64,000 nucleotides of DNA from UBA1479 sp040218445. GTDB lineage: Bacteria > Pseudomonadota > Alphaproteobacteria > Rhodospirillales > Casp-alpha2. The translations under genes were made by a program, and so were the position numbers. The notes beneath the pieces were generated by a model. That model was not told where the DNA came from. It made no database searches and was given only the letters and a program-made list of their open reading frames with translations. The stretch covers positions 186,001-250,000 of the forward strand of contig JAVJRK010000012.1 of NCBI GenBank assembly GCA_040218445.1, in the 5' to 3' direction. Shown one piece after another: positions 26,465 to 34,559 of this stretch; the first letter of the stretch is position 1; each line of letters starts with the position of its first letter.

Positions 26465-27067
26465 CTAGCCCCCCGCGCTGGACCTCATCTTGCTGGCCTC
26501 TTTCCGGCGGTCCGTCATTTCGCGGAACAGGTCTCCCCACATTTCACGGTCTTCTTCGTAGTTGGAATAGGAAACCACCTTGTCGATGGTTTCGCCGTCT
26601 TCTGAAAACGGCACGCGGACCGCGACCTGAATCTGATCCTTCCAGGGGCTATAGGCTTTGAGTTCATGCAGGAAGATCAGCGGGCGGCGATGTTCAAGGA
26701 CCAACCGATACTGTTGCAATCCGATGCGGGCCAGTTCCGGTGCAGTGATCCGGGAAACGGGTTTGCCCGTCATGTCCACGCCCTTCAAGGCCGTATGCCC
26801 GGTCCCCCAATAACGGTAGACGAAATCGTCCGGCGCATGGACCACATCGACCACCGCCATATAGGGCAAAACCGCACTGTCCAATTGATAAAGCTTCAGG
26901 TCGGACCAGCGGGGAAACGCGCGGCCGCCCCGCAGGGCATCACAATGATCAAGGAATGCCGCCGTCCGGGGCGAACAGGCTTCCGCGCGATCAAGCACGA
27001 CGAAATTGTCGTTGTTATCCGGCCAAAGTGCAGGCACGCCTCGTTCACCTCTGTCAATTCCCGGCAT
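26465..27067 (-). CDS. PAS_5 (DUF1457-like) domain protein
   Basis: 200 aa. The core FPRWSDLKLYQLDSAVLPYM followed by VVDVVHAPDDFVYRYWGTGH and DMTGKPVSRI is the PAS_5 pattern common in Rhodospirillales, where single-domain copies are numerous. It has no kinase or cyclase output domain. Such proteins are thought to bind a small ligand or cofactor and signal by contact; nothing in the sequence shows which. Its stop is 1 base from the end of the convergent transaldolase gene. Confidence 0.8.
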   Translation of the reverse strand: MPGIDRGERGVPALWPDNNDNFVVLDRAEACSPRTAAFLDHCDALRGGRAFPRWSDLKLYQLDSAVLPYMAVVDVVHAPDDFVYRYWGTGHTALKGVDMTGKPVSRITAPELARIGLQQYRLVLEHRRPLIFLHELKAYSPWKDQIQVAVRVPFSEDGETIDKVVSYSNYEEDREMWGDLFREMTDRRKEASKMRSSAGG

Positions 27068-27213
27068 TAGGACAACATTTTATCTTATGAATCTTGCAGC
27101 GGCCTTACGGCTGGCACCTGACTGGCCCGGCAAATCAACGAAATTGGTGCTGGTGCTTTCACGGGAAGCAGAGAGAATGGACGATTGATCAATCGAATTT
27201 GAGACTGCGTTCC

Positions 27214-28404
27214 ATGGGCAGGAAGCCCCAACAAGAAACAAACGCCGCCCGCGAACACGTTCGCGAAACCGCGCGCTTGGCACGATCGTTCACGCGGCGC
27301 ACGCTTCTGGAAAACGGCGCAGTGCTCGCCGCCGCCGGCCTGGGCATGGCCGTGGCACCGATGCTGATCCGCCCGGCCGCCGCCGCCCAGGACACGGTCA
27401 ACGTGCTGACCTGGACCGGCTACATCCCCGCCCATTTCGCCGCCGCCTTCAAAAAGAAAACCGGGATCACCGCCAACATCACCACGGTCGGCTCCAACGA
27501 GGAAATGCTGACCCAGGTCACCGCGACCCATGGCCGTGCCTGGGACGTCATATCGCCGTCGGCCCACCGCAAAAGCCAATGGCAGGCCCTGAACATGACG
27601 CAGGCCTGGGACCTGAAGAAGATTCCCAACCTGGCGAACGTTCAGCCGGCCTTTCTCGCAATCTCCGAAAACTGGTCCTGGAACAAGGGGCAGCATCATT
27701 TGCCCCATGTCTGGGGGACGGAGGGCATTGCCTGGCGCACGGACCGCTTCACGGGCACCTATGGCGAATTGTCACTGGCTGATCTGTGGCGGCCTGAAAT
27801 GAAGGGCTTTGTGCAGGGCCGCCCCCATTCGCTGATGTCGGGGATCGGGCGTATACTGGCCGAACAGGGAAAGCTCGCGCCGTTGCAGGATTCCTACAAG
27901 GACGACGGCACCATGCGCCGCATGTGGAACGACATCATGAAGTTCGCCATCGAACATAAACCCTGGCTGCGCGCGTTCTGGCACGACCATGAAAGCCAGA
28001 AGACCAATTTCACCCGCAACGGCGTGGTCATCGGCCAAACCTGGGACGGCCCGGCCATCGAACTGACCAAGGCCGGTAAACCCATCGCCTACATGGCGCC
28101 CAAGGAAGGGGCCTTTGCCTGGATGGACGGCCTATCTCTGACGGCGGCATCCAAGAATGCGGCCCAGGCCCACGCTTTTGTAGATGCGCTTTACACGGCC
28201 AAGGCCGCCGCCCGCATGAGCAACGCCACGGGCTACAATTCCGTGGTCCAGGGCGTAACCGAACGCCTGACCAAGGAAACCCGCCAAGCGTTCCAGAATG
28301 CCTATCCGGAAGATGCTCTGCAGAATTTATGGTGGTGGCCGGACGAGCCCGTATGGTTCGCGGGCCTGCGCAACGCCTACCGCGACCGTTTCCTCGCGGC
28401 CTGA
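27214..28404 (+). CDS. Extracellular solute-binding protein, spermidine/putrescine (PotD) type, Tat signal
   Basis: 396 aa periplasmic binding protein. The N-terminus has a twin-arginine signal (SFTRRTLLENGAVLAAAG) ending in AAAAQ, then VNVLTWTGYIPAHFAAAFKKK, the usual start of a PotD-like lobe. WGTEGIAWRTD and GQTWDGPAIELTKAG are family landmarks. No permease or ATPase gene is next to it, so it is an orphan or works with a distant transporter. It sits tail-to-tail with the Tpa-like gene. The start at ATG 27214 gives the signal peptide proper length; the upstream part of the open frame (from 27094) is unlikely to be translated. Substrate may be a polyamine, amine or taurine-like compound. Confidence 0.87.
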   Translation: MGRKPQQETNAAREHVRETARLARSFTRRTLLENGAVLAAAGLGMAVAPMLIRPAAAAQDTVNVLTWTGYIPAHFAAAFKKKTGITANITTVGSNEEMLTQVTATHGRAWDVISPSAHRKSQWQALNMTQAWDLKKIPNLANVQPAFLAISENWSWNKGQHHLPHVWGTEGIAWRTDRFTGTYGELSLADLWRPEMKGFVQGRPHSLMSGIGRILAEQGKLAPLQDSYKDDGTMRRMWNDIMKFAIEHKPWLRAFWHDHESQKTNFTRNGVVIGQTWDGPAIELTKAGKPIAYMAPKEGAFAWMDGLSLTAASKNAAQAHAFVDALYTAKAAARMSNATGYNSVVQGVTERLTKETRQAFQNAYPEDALQNLWWWPDEPVWFAGLRNAYRDRFLAA

Positions 28405-28430
28405 CGCGGCACAAGAAGACGCCGCGCAAG

Positions 28431-28462
28431 AAAAAGCCGGGACCGCACCGCGGCCCCGGCCT
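28431..28462 (-). terminator. Terminator of the Tpa-like gene (weakly bidirectional)
   Basis: GCCGGG (28436-28441) pairs with CCCGGC (28455-28460), with an inner CCGC/GCGG pairing. On the minus strand the hairpin is followed by TTTTTCTT, a good terminator for the convergent aminotransferase; on the plus strand the T-run is poorer. Confidence 0.7.
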
Positions 28463-28484
28463 TAATCTTTAAACTCAATCCGGA

Positions 28485-29795
28485 TCAAAGCTCTTCGAGC
28501 GCTTCCCGAAGCAGGCCGATCATGGCATCGATGTCGGCTTCCGTGGCGACGAAGGCCGGTGCCACGACGCCTGAATCACCCGTGAACTTGACGTGCAGGC
28601 CACGCCAGAACAGATCCTTCTGGAATTGCGTGCCGAGCGCGCCCGGTCCGCCCTTGGGCTTCAGTTCGATGGCGCCGATCATGCCGTAGCCACGGATATC
28701 GGCCAGGCAGTCGAGCCCTTCCAGGGAATACAGCGCCTTCTGGAAATGATCGACCAGCCCGGCTGCTTTTTCGAACGTGTTGTCGGCTTCGTAGATTTTC
28801 TGCACGGCAACACCGGCCGCACAGGCCGCCGGATGCGATGAATAGGTATAGCCGTGGAACAGCTCGATCGCGTTCTCGGGCGCCGCGTTGATGATGGTTT
28901 CGTAGATCTCGTCCTTTACGGCGATCGCCCCCATGGGCTGGCAACCGTTGGTGATGGCCTTGGCCATGGTCATCAGGTCCGGCGTGACGCCGAAGGCCTG
29001 TGCCGCAAAGGGTGCTCCCGTGCGCCCGAACCCGGTGATGACTTCATCAAACACCAGCAGGATGCCGTGGGCGTCGCAGATTTCACGCAGACGTTCCAGA
29101 TACCCCTTGGGCGGCACCAGGCAGCCCGTGGACCCGGCGATGGGTTCGACGAAACAGGCGGCGATGGTCGATCCGCCGACGTTTTCGCAGATGCGCTGCA
29201 GATCGTCGGCCAGTTCGGCGCCTTTTTCAGGTTGGCCTTGGGTGAAGGGAGCGGACGGGTCCCAGGTATGGCGCATATGCACGACACCGGGCATGACGCC
29301 GGAAAAGGTTTCGCGGTTCTTGACCATGCCGGACAGGGACGTGCCGCCGATGTTGACGCCGTGATAGGCCCGTTCGCGGGACACGAAGCGGGTGCGATGG
29401 CCCTGGCCCTTGACCCGGTGATAGGCCATGGCGATCTTCAGGGCCGTGTCGATGGCTTCCGAACCCGAATTGGCGAAGAAAATATGGTTCAAGGGATCGG
29501 GCGTAATGCGCGCGACCCGCTGGGCCAGATCGAAAGCGCCCGGATGTCCCAATTGGAACGGCGGAGTGTAGTCGTTTTCCAACAACTGCTCGTAAACCGC
29601 CTGGGCGATTTCCTTGCGGCCGTGGCCAAGCGGACAGCAGAACAGACCCGACGAGCCATCCAGAATTTTACCACCCTTGTGGTCGTAGTAGTGAATGCCT
29701 TCACCCCGCACGACCAGACGCGGGCTTTTCTTGAAATCGCGGTTGCCGGTAAACGGCATCCAGTTCTCTTCAAGGGAATTGGTGTTGTATTCCAT
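28485..29795 (-). CDS. tpa: Class III aminotransferase, taurine:pyruvate (omega-amino acid:pyruvate) type
   Basis: 436 aa PLP enzyme of the class III family. Landmarks are SGLFCCPLGHGRKEIAQAV, FANSGSEAIDTALKIAMAYH (phosphate cup), FDEVITGFGRTGA (Asp that pairs with the pyridine nitrogen) and MTMAKAITNGCQPMG with the Schiff-base lysine. The pair with a divergent TauR-like gene and nearby xsc and pta points to taurine:pyruvate aminotransferase, giving sulfoacetaldehyde and alanine. By sequence alone beta-alanine:pyruvate transamination would be equally possible. The ATG at 29795 has an AAGGAGG ribosome site. It shares a 185-base divergent promoter region with tauR. Confidence 0.82.
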   Translation of the reverse strand: MEYNTNSLEENWMPFTGNRDFKKSPRLVVRGEGIHYYDHKGGKILDGSSGLFCCPLGHGRKEIAQAVYEQLLENDYTPPFQLGHPGAFDLAQRVARITPDPLNHIFFANSGSEAIDTALKIAMAYHRVKGQGHRTRFVSRERAYHGVNIGGTSLSGMVKNRETFSGVMPGVVHMRHTWDPSAPFTQGQPEKGAELADDLQRICENVGGSTIAACFVEPIAGSTGCLVPPKGYLERLREICDAHGILLVFDEVITGFGRTGAPFAAQAFGVTPDLMTMAKAITNGCQPMGAIAVKDEIYETIINAAPENAIELFHGYTYSSHPAACAAGVAVQKIYEADNTFEKAAGLVDHFQKALYSLEGLDCLADIRGYGMIGAIELKPKGGPGALGTQFQKDLFWRGLHVKFTGDSGVVAPAFVATEADIDAMIGLLREALEEL

Positions 29796-29894
29796 GATCC
29801 GTCCTCCTTGGGCGCAGCGTTGCGTCCCTGGTCTTCTACACAGCCTTTAACGAATAAGGTCTGCCGGGGTTGTCAGGTGATTGGCGCCATCGTA

Positions 29895-29946
29895 ATCTGG
29901 CCTCTTGGCCCTATGTTAGAGCCAGTCAGACCTTTTTCCTGGACCA
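29895..29946. promoter_or_regulatory. Candidate TauR-binding words in the tpa-tauR intergenic region
   Basis: ATCTGGCC (29895-29902) and CCTGGACCA (29938-29946) recur in slightly different form upstream of xsc (ATCTGGTC at 31543, CCTGGACCA at 31557). CTGGC (29897-29901) also pairs with GCCAG further on. CTGGAC-type repeats are, from memory, described for Rhodobacter TauR. Assignment is inference. Confidence 0.45.
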
Positions 29947-29980
29947 CCAATCCACCAAGACTTTTATCAACGGGCGGACC

Positions 29981-31459
29981 ATGCGCGACGGCATTTTTCA
30001 TCTGGACCGGCGTCCAAACATCTCCATTCAGGGGCAGATTCGCGAAATGCTGGTCTCGGCCATCCTGGGCCGCCAGTTGCCGCCGGGCGACCCCCTGCCG
30101 TCCTCGCGCAAACTGGCCAAAAGCCTGGGTGTGTCGCGCAATACGGTGGTGCTTGCCTATCAGGGATTGGTCGACGACGGCTATCTGGAATCGCGCGAAC
30201 GCAGCGGCTTTTACGTCACCGACGACATTCTGGAAGGCCGCGCCGACGAACCGGCGCCGCCGACGGCACAGATGGGGTCCAATTCGGGCACAACACCGGA
30301 CTGGGCCGCCCGATTCCGCGTCCGTCCGTCCCACCAGGCCAATGTCGAAAAACCGGGCAATTGGCTGACCTTCCCCTATCCCTTCATCTACGGACAGGTT
30401 GACCAGTCCCTTTTCCCCATCGCGCAATGGCGGGAATGTTCGCGCCAGGCGCTCGGCCGCAAGGGCATGGATGCCTGGACCGGCGATGCCATGGCCGCCG
30501 ATGACCCCATGCTGGTCGAACAGATTCAGACGCGGCTTCTGCCGCGCCGGGGCATTCTGGCGCGCGACGATGAAATCCTTGTGACCCTGGGGGCCCAGAA
30601 CGCGCTCTATATCCTGGCGGCCCTGCTTGTCAGCCCGGAAACCCGGGTCGCGATCGAAGACCCCGGCTATCCCGATGTGCGCAACATTTTCGGGCTCAAG
30701 ACCGACCACATTCTGCCCATTCCCGTCGATGCCCACGGTCTGCCCATAGACGGGCGCCTGGATGATGCCGATATCGTGTTCGTGACGCCTTCGCATCAGG
30801 CGCCGACTACCGTGACCATGCCCAAGGACCGGCGCCATGACCTTATGACCCGGGCCGGCGAACAGGATTTCGTGATCATCGAAGACGACTACGAATGGGA
30901 AACCAATTACGTGTCGGAACCGACGCCCGCACTTAAATCCATGGATACCAATGGGCGGGTGATCTATGTGGGCTCCCTGTCCAAGACGCTCTTCCCCGGT
31001 CTGCGCCTGGGCTATCTGGTGGGCCCGGCGCCGCTGATCCGCGAAGCCCGCGCACTCCGCCGCCTGATGCTGCGCCATGCGCCCAACAACAACCAGCGCA
31101 CGGCGGCTCTGTTCCTGGCCCTTGGCCATCACGACAGCCTGGTCCACAAACTACAGAAATCCTACCGCGAACGCTGGCGGATCATGGGCCAGGCCCTGGC
31201 CGATCATTTGCCGGGCTGGTCCAAGGCGCCGACCTTCGGCGGCACCAGCTATTGGGTCAGCGGGCCGGACGGCTTCGATGCCGCGCGGCTGGCCGACCGG
31301 GCGCTGGACGACGGCGTGATCATTGAGCCGGGGGGCGTTAACTTCGCGCTTAAGGAGGCGCCGCGGAACAATTTCCGCCTGGGTTTCTCGTCCATCGCGG
31401 CGGAGCGGATCGAACCGGGCATCCGCCTGCTGGCCGATATCGTCAAGCGGGACGGCTAA
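29981..31459 (+). CDS. tauR: MocR-family (GntR plus aminotransferase-like) regulator, TauR-like
   Basis: 492 aa. Residues about 1-80 are a GntR winged helix (QGQIREMLVSAILGRQLPPG, then LPSSRKLAKSLGVSRNTVVL). The remaining 400 residues are a type I aminotransferase-like sensor domain: VTLGAQNALYILAALLV, EDDYEWE and VGSLSKTLFPGLRLGYLVG with the PLP lysine. MocR proteins such as TauR and PdxR sense PLP with an amine substrate. Divergence from the Tpa-like gene and the next genes being xsc and pta support a taurine-responsive activator. ATG 29981 is chosen because the GntR domain begins directly after it. Confidence 0.85.
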   Translation: MRDGIFHLDRRPNISIQGQIREMLVSAILGRQLPPGDPLPSSRKLAKSLGVSRNTVVLAYQGLVDDGYLESRERSGFYVTDDILEGRADEPAPPTAQMGSNSGTTPDWAARFRVRPSHQANVEKPGNWLTFPYPFIYGQVDQSLFPIAQWRECSRQALGRKGMDAWTGDAMAADDPMLVEQIQTRLLPRRGILARDDEILVTLGAQNALYILAALLVSPETRVAIEDPGYPDVRNIFGLKTDHILPIPVDAHGLPIDGRLDDADIVFVTPSHQAPTTVTMPKDRRHDLMTRAGEQDFVIIEDDYEWETNYVSEPTPALKSMDTNGRVIYVGSLSKTLFPGLRLGYLVGPAPLIREARALRRLMLRHAPNNNQRTAALFLALGHHDSLVHKLQKSYRERWRIMGQALADHLPGWSKAPTFGGTSYWVSGPDGFDAARLADRALDDGVIIEPGGVNFALKEAPRNNFRLGFSSIAAERIEPGIRLLADIVKRDG

Positions 31460-31542
31460 TCAGGCATAATATTTCAGCAAAAATATAAAAATAGAGACAA
31501 AACAGGCCCAAATTATGTGTTCTGGTGCGTGAAAAAGCCCGT

Positions 31543-31570
31543 ATCTGGTCCTATTCCCTGGACCAGGGAA
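31543..31570. promoter_or_regulatory. Operator-like inverted repeats upstream of xsc
   Basis: TTCCCTGG-A-CCAGGGAA is a perfect 8-bp inverted repeat (31554-31570). CTGGTCC (31545-31551) also pairs with GGACCAG (31560-31566). The same CCTGGACCA word occurs in the tpa-tauR region, so both may be TauR sites. The region between it and the xsc ATG is about 190 bases and contains a small ORF. Confidence 0.5.
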
Positions 31571-31581
31571 GGCCTACCACC

Positions 31582-31686
31582 ATGATTACGGAATGCGGAA
31601 GCATCCGTCGCGCCGAAGTCGGGCCTTTAGGGAGGCCCAAATACCAGACCAAGCGCGACGTGCCTGCCGTGTTAAGGGTGGTATAA
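31582..31686 (+). other. Possible 34-codon leader ORF upstream of xsc
   Basis: An ATG frame directly after the palindrome encodes 34 residues, starting MITECGSIRR and ending with a Val-rich tail, with several Arg and Lys. It has no strong ribosome site and I recognise no family. It could be a chance frame within the 5' leader. The rest of 31460-31759 shows only promoter-like AT-rich sequence (31470-31520), and the GGGAGG site before xsc. Confidence 0.2.
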
Positions 31687-31759
31687 CATTCGGATGAAAT
31701 TTCACACCGGGCCCGCGATTGACCGGGCCGGGTGATTTGCTCACGGGAGGATCCCCAGC

Positions 31760-33541
31760 ATGACCAAGATGAACACCGAAGAAGCCTTCGTTAAGGTTCT
31801 TCAGATGCACGGCATCGAACATGCCTTCGGCATTATTGGGTCGGCCATGATGCCGATCTCCGACCTGTTCCCCAAGGCAGGGATTACCTTCTGGGACTGT
31901 GCCCACGAATGCAACGCCGGCATGATGGCCGACGGCTTCACGCGCTCTTCCGGAAAAATGGCCATGTGCGTGGCCCAGAACGGACCCGGCATCACCAACT
32001 TCGTGACCCCGGTCAAAACCGCCTATTGGAACCACACACCGATGCTGTTGGTCACGCCCCAGGCCGCCAACAAGACCATCGGCCAGGGCGGCTTCCAGGA
32101 AATTCCGCAGATGGCCCTGTTCGAAGACATGGTCTGCTATCAGGAAGAAGTCCGCGACCCGACGCGCATCGCCGAGGTTCTGAACCGGGTGATCGAACAG
32201 GCTTGGCGCGGCTCCGCCCCGGCGCAGATCAACGTGCCGCGTGATTTCTGGACCCAGATTGTCGATATCGAACTGCCCCAGATCGTCAAGATCGAACGGC
32301 CGTCGGGCGGCCAGCAGGCCATCGCCGACGCCGCCAAGCTGCTGTCCTCGGCCAAGTTCCCGGTCATCCTGAACGGTGCCGGCGTGGTGCTGTCGGGCGG
32401 GATCGAAGCCTCCAAGGCCCTGGCCGAACGTCTGTCTTCGCCGGTCTGCTGCGGTTATCAGCACAATGACGCCTTCCCCGGCTCGCACCCGCTGTTCGCC
32501 GGACCGCTGGGTTACAACGGCTCCAAGGCGGGCATGGAACTGATCGCCAAGGCCGACGTGGTTCTGGCATTGGGCACGCGGTTGAATCCGTTTTCAACCC
32601 TGCCCGGTTACGGCATCGATTACTGGCCCAAGGACGCCAAGATCATCCAGGTCGACATGAACGCCGACCGCATCGGCCTGACCAAGAAGGTCGACGTCGC
32701 CATTCAGGGCGATGCCAAACTGGTCGCCGAACAGATCCTGGCCAGCCTGTCCGCCGAGGCCGGCAATGCCGGGCGCAAGGAACGCGAAGATCTGATCTCG
32801 ACCACCAAATCACGCTGGGCCCAGGAGCTGACCTCCATGGACCACGAAGACGACGATCCGGGCACGACCTGGAACGAACGTGCCCGCGACGCCCATCCCG
32901 ACCGGATGAGCCCGCGCAAGGCCTGGCGTGCCATTCAGGCATCCCTGCCGCGTGAGGCGATCATTTCGTCCGACATCGGCAACAACTGCGCCATCGGCAA
33001 CGCCTATCCGACCTTCGAAGAAGGCCGCAAATACCTGGCTCCCGGCCTGTTCGGGCCCTGCGGCTACGGTTTCCCGTCCATTCAGGGTGCCAAGATCGCC
33101 AATCCGGACACCCCCGTCGTGGGCTTTGCCGGTGACGGCGCCTTCGGCATCTCCATGAACGAGATGACGGCCTGCGGCCGCGATGAATGGCCGCCGATCA
33201 CCATGATCATCTTCCGCAACTATCAATGGGGTGCGGAAAAGCGCAACACGACCCTGTGGTACGACGACAACTTCGTCGGCACCGAACTGGACCTGGACGT
33301 GCAGTACGCCAAGATCGCCGATGCCTGCGGCCTTAAAGGTGTGCAGGTCACGACCATGCAGGAACTGACCGATACCCTGGCCGCCGCGGTCAAGGATCAG
33401 ATGGAAAACAAGGTCACCACCTTCATCGAGGTCATCCTGAACCAGGAACTGGGTGAACCGTTCCGCCGCGACGCCATGAAGGCGCCGGTCGAGGTTGCCG
33501 GCATCAACCCCGACGACATGGTCCCGCAGAAAGGGGCCTAA
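31760..33541 (+). CDS. xsc: Sulfoacetaldehyde acetyltransferase (Xsc)
   Basis: 593 aa thiamine-diphosphate enzyme that splits sulfoacetaldehyde with phosphate into acetyl phosphate and sulfite. The opening MTKMNTEEAFVKVLQMHGI, then FGIIGSAMMPISDLFPKAGI and WDCAHECNAGMMADGFTRSS, match Xsc closely, with the catalytic Glu region FWDCAHE. The TPP-binding block is GDGAFGISMNEMTACGRDEW followed by NYQWGAEK. Length equals known Xsc proteins. It sits between the TauR-like gene and pta, the classic arrangement, and ends in a strong terminator before pta, so pta may be partly transcribed separately. It is the central enzyme for taurine and other C2 sulfonates. Confidence 0.95.
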   Translation: MTKMNTEEAFVKVLQMHGIEHAFGIIGSAMMPISDLFPKAGITFWDCAHECNAGMMADGFTRSSGKMAMCVAQNGPGITNFVTPVKTAYWNHTPMLLVTPQAANKTIGQGGFQEIPQMALFEDMVCYQEEVRDPTRIAEVLNRVIEQAWRGSAPAQINVPRDFWTQIVDIELPQIVKIERPSGGQQAIADAAKLLSSAKFPVILNGAGVVLSGGIEASKALAERLSSPVCCGYQHNDAFPGSHPLFAGPLGYNGSKAGMELIAKADVVLALGTRLNPFSTLPGYGIDYWPKDAKIIQVDMNADRIGLTKKVDVAIQGDAKLVAEQILASLSAEAGNAGRKEREDLISTTKSRWAQELTSMDHEDDDPGTTWNERARDAHPDRMSPRKAWRAIQASLPREAIISSDIGNNCAIGNAYPTFEEGRKYLAPGLFGPCGYGFPSIQGAKIANPDTPVVGFAGDGAFGISMNEMTACGRDEWPPITMIIFRNYQWGAEKRNTTLWYDDNFVGTELDLDVQYAKIADACGLKGVQVTTMQELTDTLAAAVKDQMENKVTTFIEVILNQELGEPFRRDAMKAPVEVAGINPDDMVPQKGA

Positions 33542-33553
33542 GACTTGTCAGCC

Positions 33554-33600
33554 AACCGGGAGACCGGGCAACCACCGCCCGTCTCCCGGTTTTTCTTTTT
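33554..33600 (+). terminator. Rho-independent terminator between xsc and pta
   Basis: AACCGGGAGAC (33554-33564) pairs perfectly with GTCTCCCGGTT (33581-33591) and is followed by TTTCTTTTT. An inner CGGGC/GCCCG pairing extends the stem. It would reduce read-through from xsc into pta. Confidence 0.85.
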
Positions 33601-33617
33601 GAGGTGTATGCTGCGGC

Positions 33618-34559
33618 ATGCTGAGCACCGCCCCCTTTGAAGTTCCCCAATATCTGCTGGACCGCGCCCGCGGCCTGGACCGCGTGCCCATGGCGATTGC
33701 CGGGGCCGACAACATGGTCGTCATGGAAAGTGCGCGGCAGGCGACCGACGCCGGGCTGATTACGCCGGTTCTGGTCGGCGGACGGGCCGAGATCGAACGC
33801 CTGGCTGATAGCATGGACTGGGACATTTCGGCCTTTCGCATCGTCGCACCGGAACAAAACGACGAAGCCGCCGCCGCCCGCGCCGCGGTCGCCCTGGCCC
33901 GGAACGGCGAAGTCACGTCCCTGATGAAGGGGCATGTCCATACGGATGCCTTGATGGCCGCCGTGGTCGCCCGTGAAACGGGCCTGCGCACGGGCCGGCG
34001 CCTGAGCCACGTGTTTCACATGACCGTGCCGGGCAACGACCGGGTTCTGATGATCACCGACGGCGCCGTCAACGTGGCACCCAACGCCAACACCATGATC
34101 GACATCGTCAACAACGCGGTTGGCCTGGCCCATGCGCTCGGCAATCCGAAACCCAAGGTGGCGATGCTGTCCGGCACGGAAAGTGCGATCCCGGCCATGC
34201 CGTCCAGCATGCAGGCCAAGGAAATCGTGGACCGTGCCCGCGCGGGCGAGGTCACGGGCGCCATCGTCGACGGGCCGTTTGCGTTTGATAATGCCGTTTC
34301 GCCCGAAGCCGCCAAGCTGAAAGGCATCGAAAGCCCCGTCGCCGGCAACGCCGATATTCTGGCCGTGCCCAATATCGAAATGGGCAACGGCCTGTTCAAG
34401 ATGATGGTTTATTTCATGAGTGGCCTGGCCGCGGGGATCGTCCTGGGGGCCAAGGTGCCGATCGTGCTGACATCCCGTGCCGACCCGCCCGAAGCCCGCT
34501 TCGCCGCCACGGCGATCGCCGCCATCGCGGCGTCCGAGGCTACGGTTTCTTCGTCTTAA
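33618..34559 (+). CDS. pta: Phosphate acetyltransferase (Pta)
   Basis: 313 aa, the single-domain Pta type. Markers are PMAIAGADNMVVMESARQAT at the start, VTSLMKGHVHTDALMAAV, HVFHMTVPGNDR and the C-terminal IEMGNGLFKMMVYFMSGLAAG. It converts the acetyl phosphate released by Xsc into acetyl-CoA. The ATG at 33618 comes 18 bases after the terminator, with GAGGTG upstream. The 3' end overlaps the convergent hypothetical gene by 20 bases. Confidence 0.93.
   Translation: MLSTAPFEVPQYLLDRARGLDRVPMAIAGADNMVVMESARQATDAGLITPVLVGGRAEIERLADSMDWDISAFRIVAPEQNDEAAAARAAVALARNGEVTSLMKGHVHTDALMAAVVARETGLRTGRRLSHVFHMTVPGNDRVLMITDGAVNVAPNANTMIDIVNNAVGLAHALGNPKPKVAMLSGTESAIPAMPSSMQAKEIVDRARAGEVTGAIVDGPFAFDNAVSPEAAKLKGIESPVAGNADILAVPNIEMGNGLFKMMVYFMSGLAAGIVLGAKVPIVLTSRADPPEARFAATAIAAIAASEATVSSS

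Noticed and set aside
28854..30368. 504-codon plus-strand frame across the aminotransferase gene and the tauR start
   Set aside because: Antisense to the PLP aminotransferase and out of frame with tauR; composition is typical of shadow frames and no motif is present.
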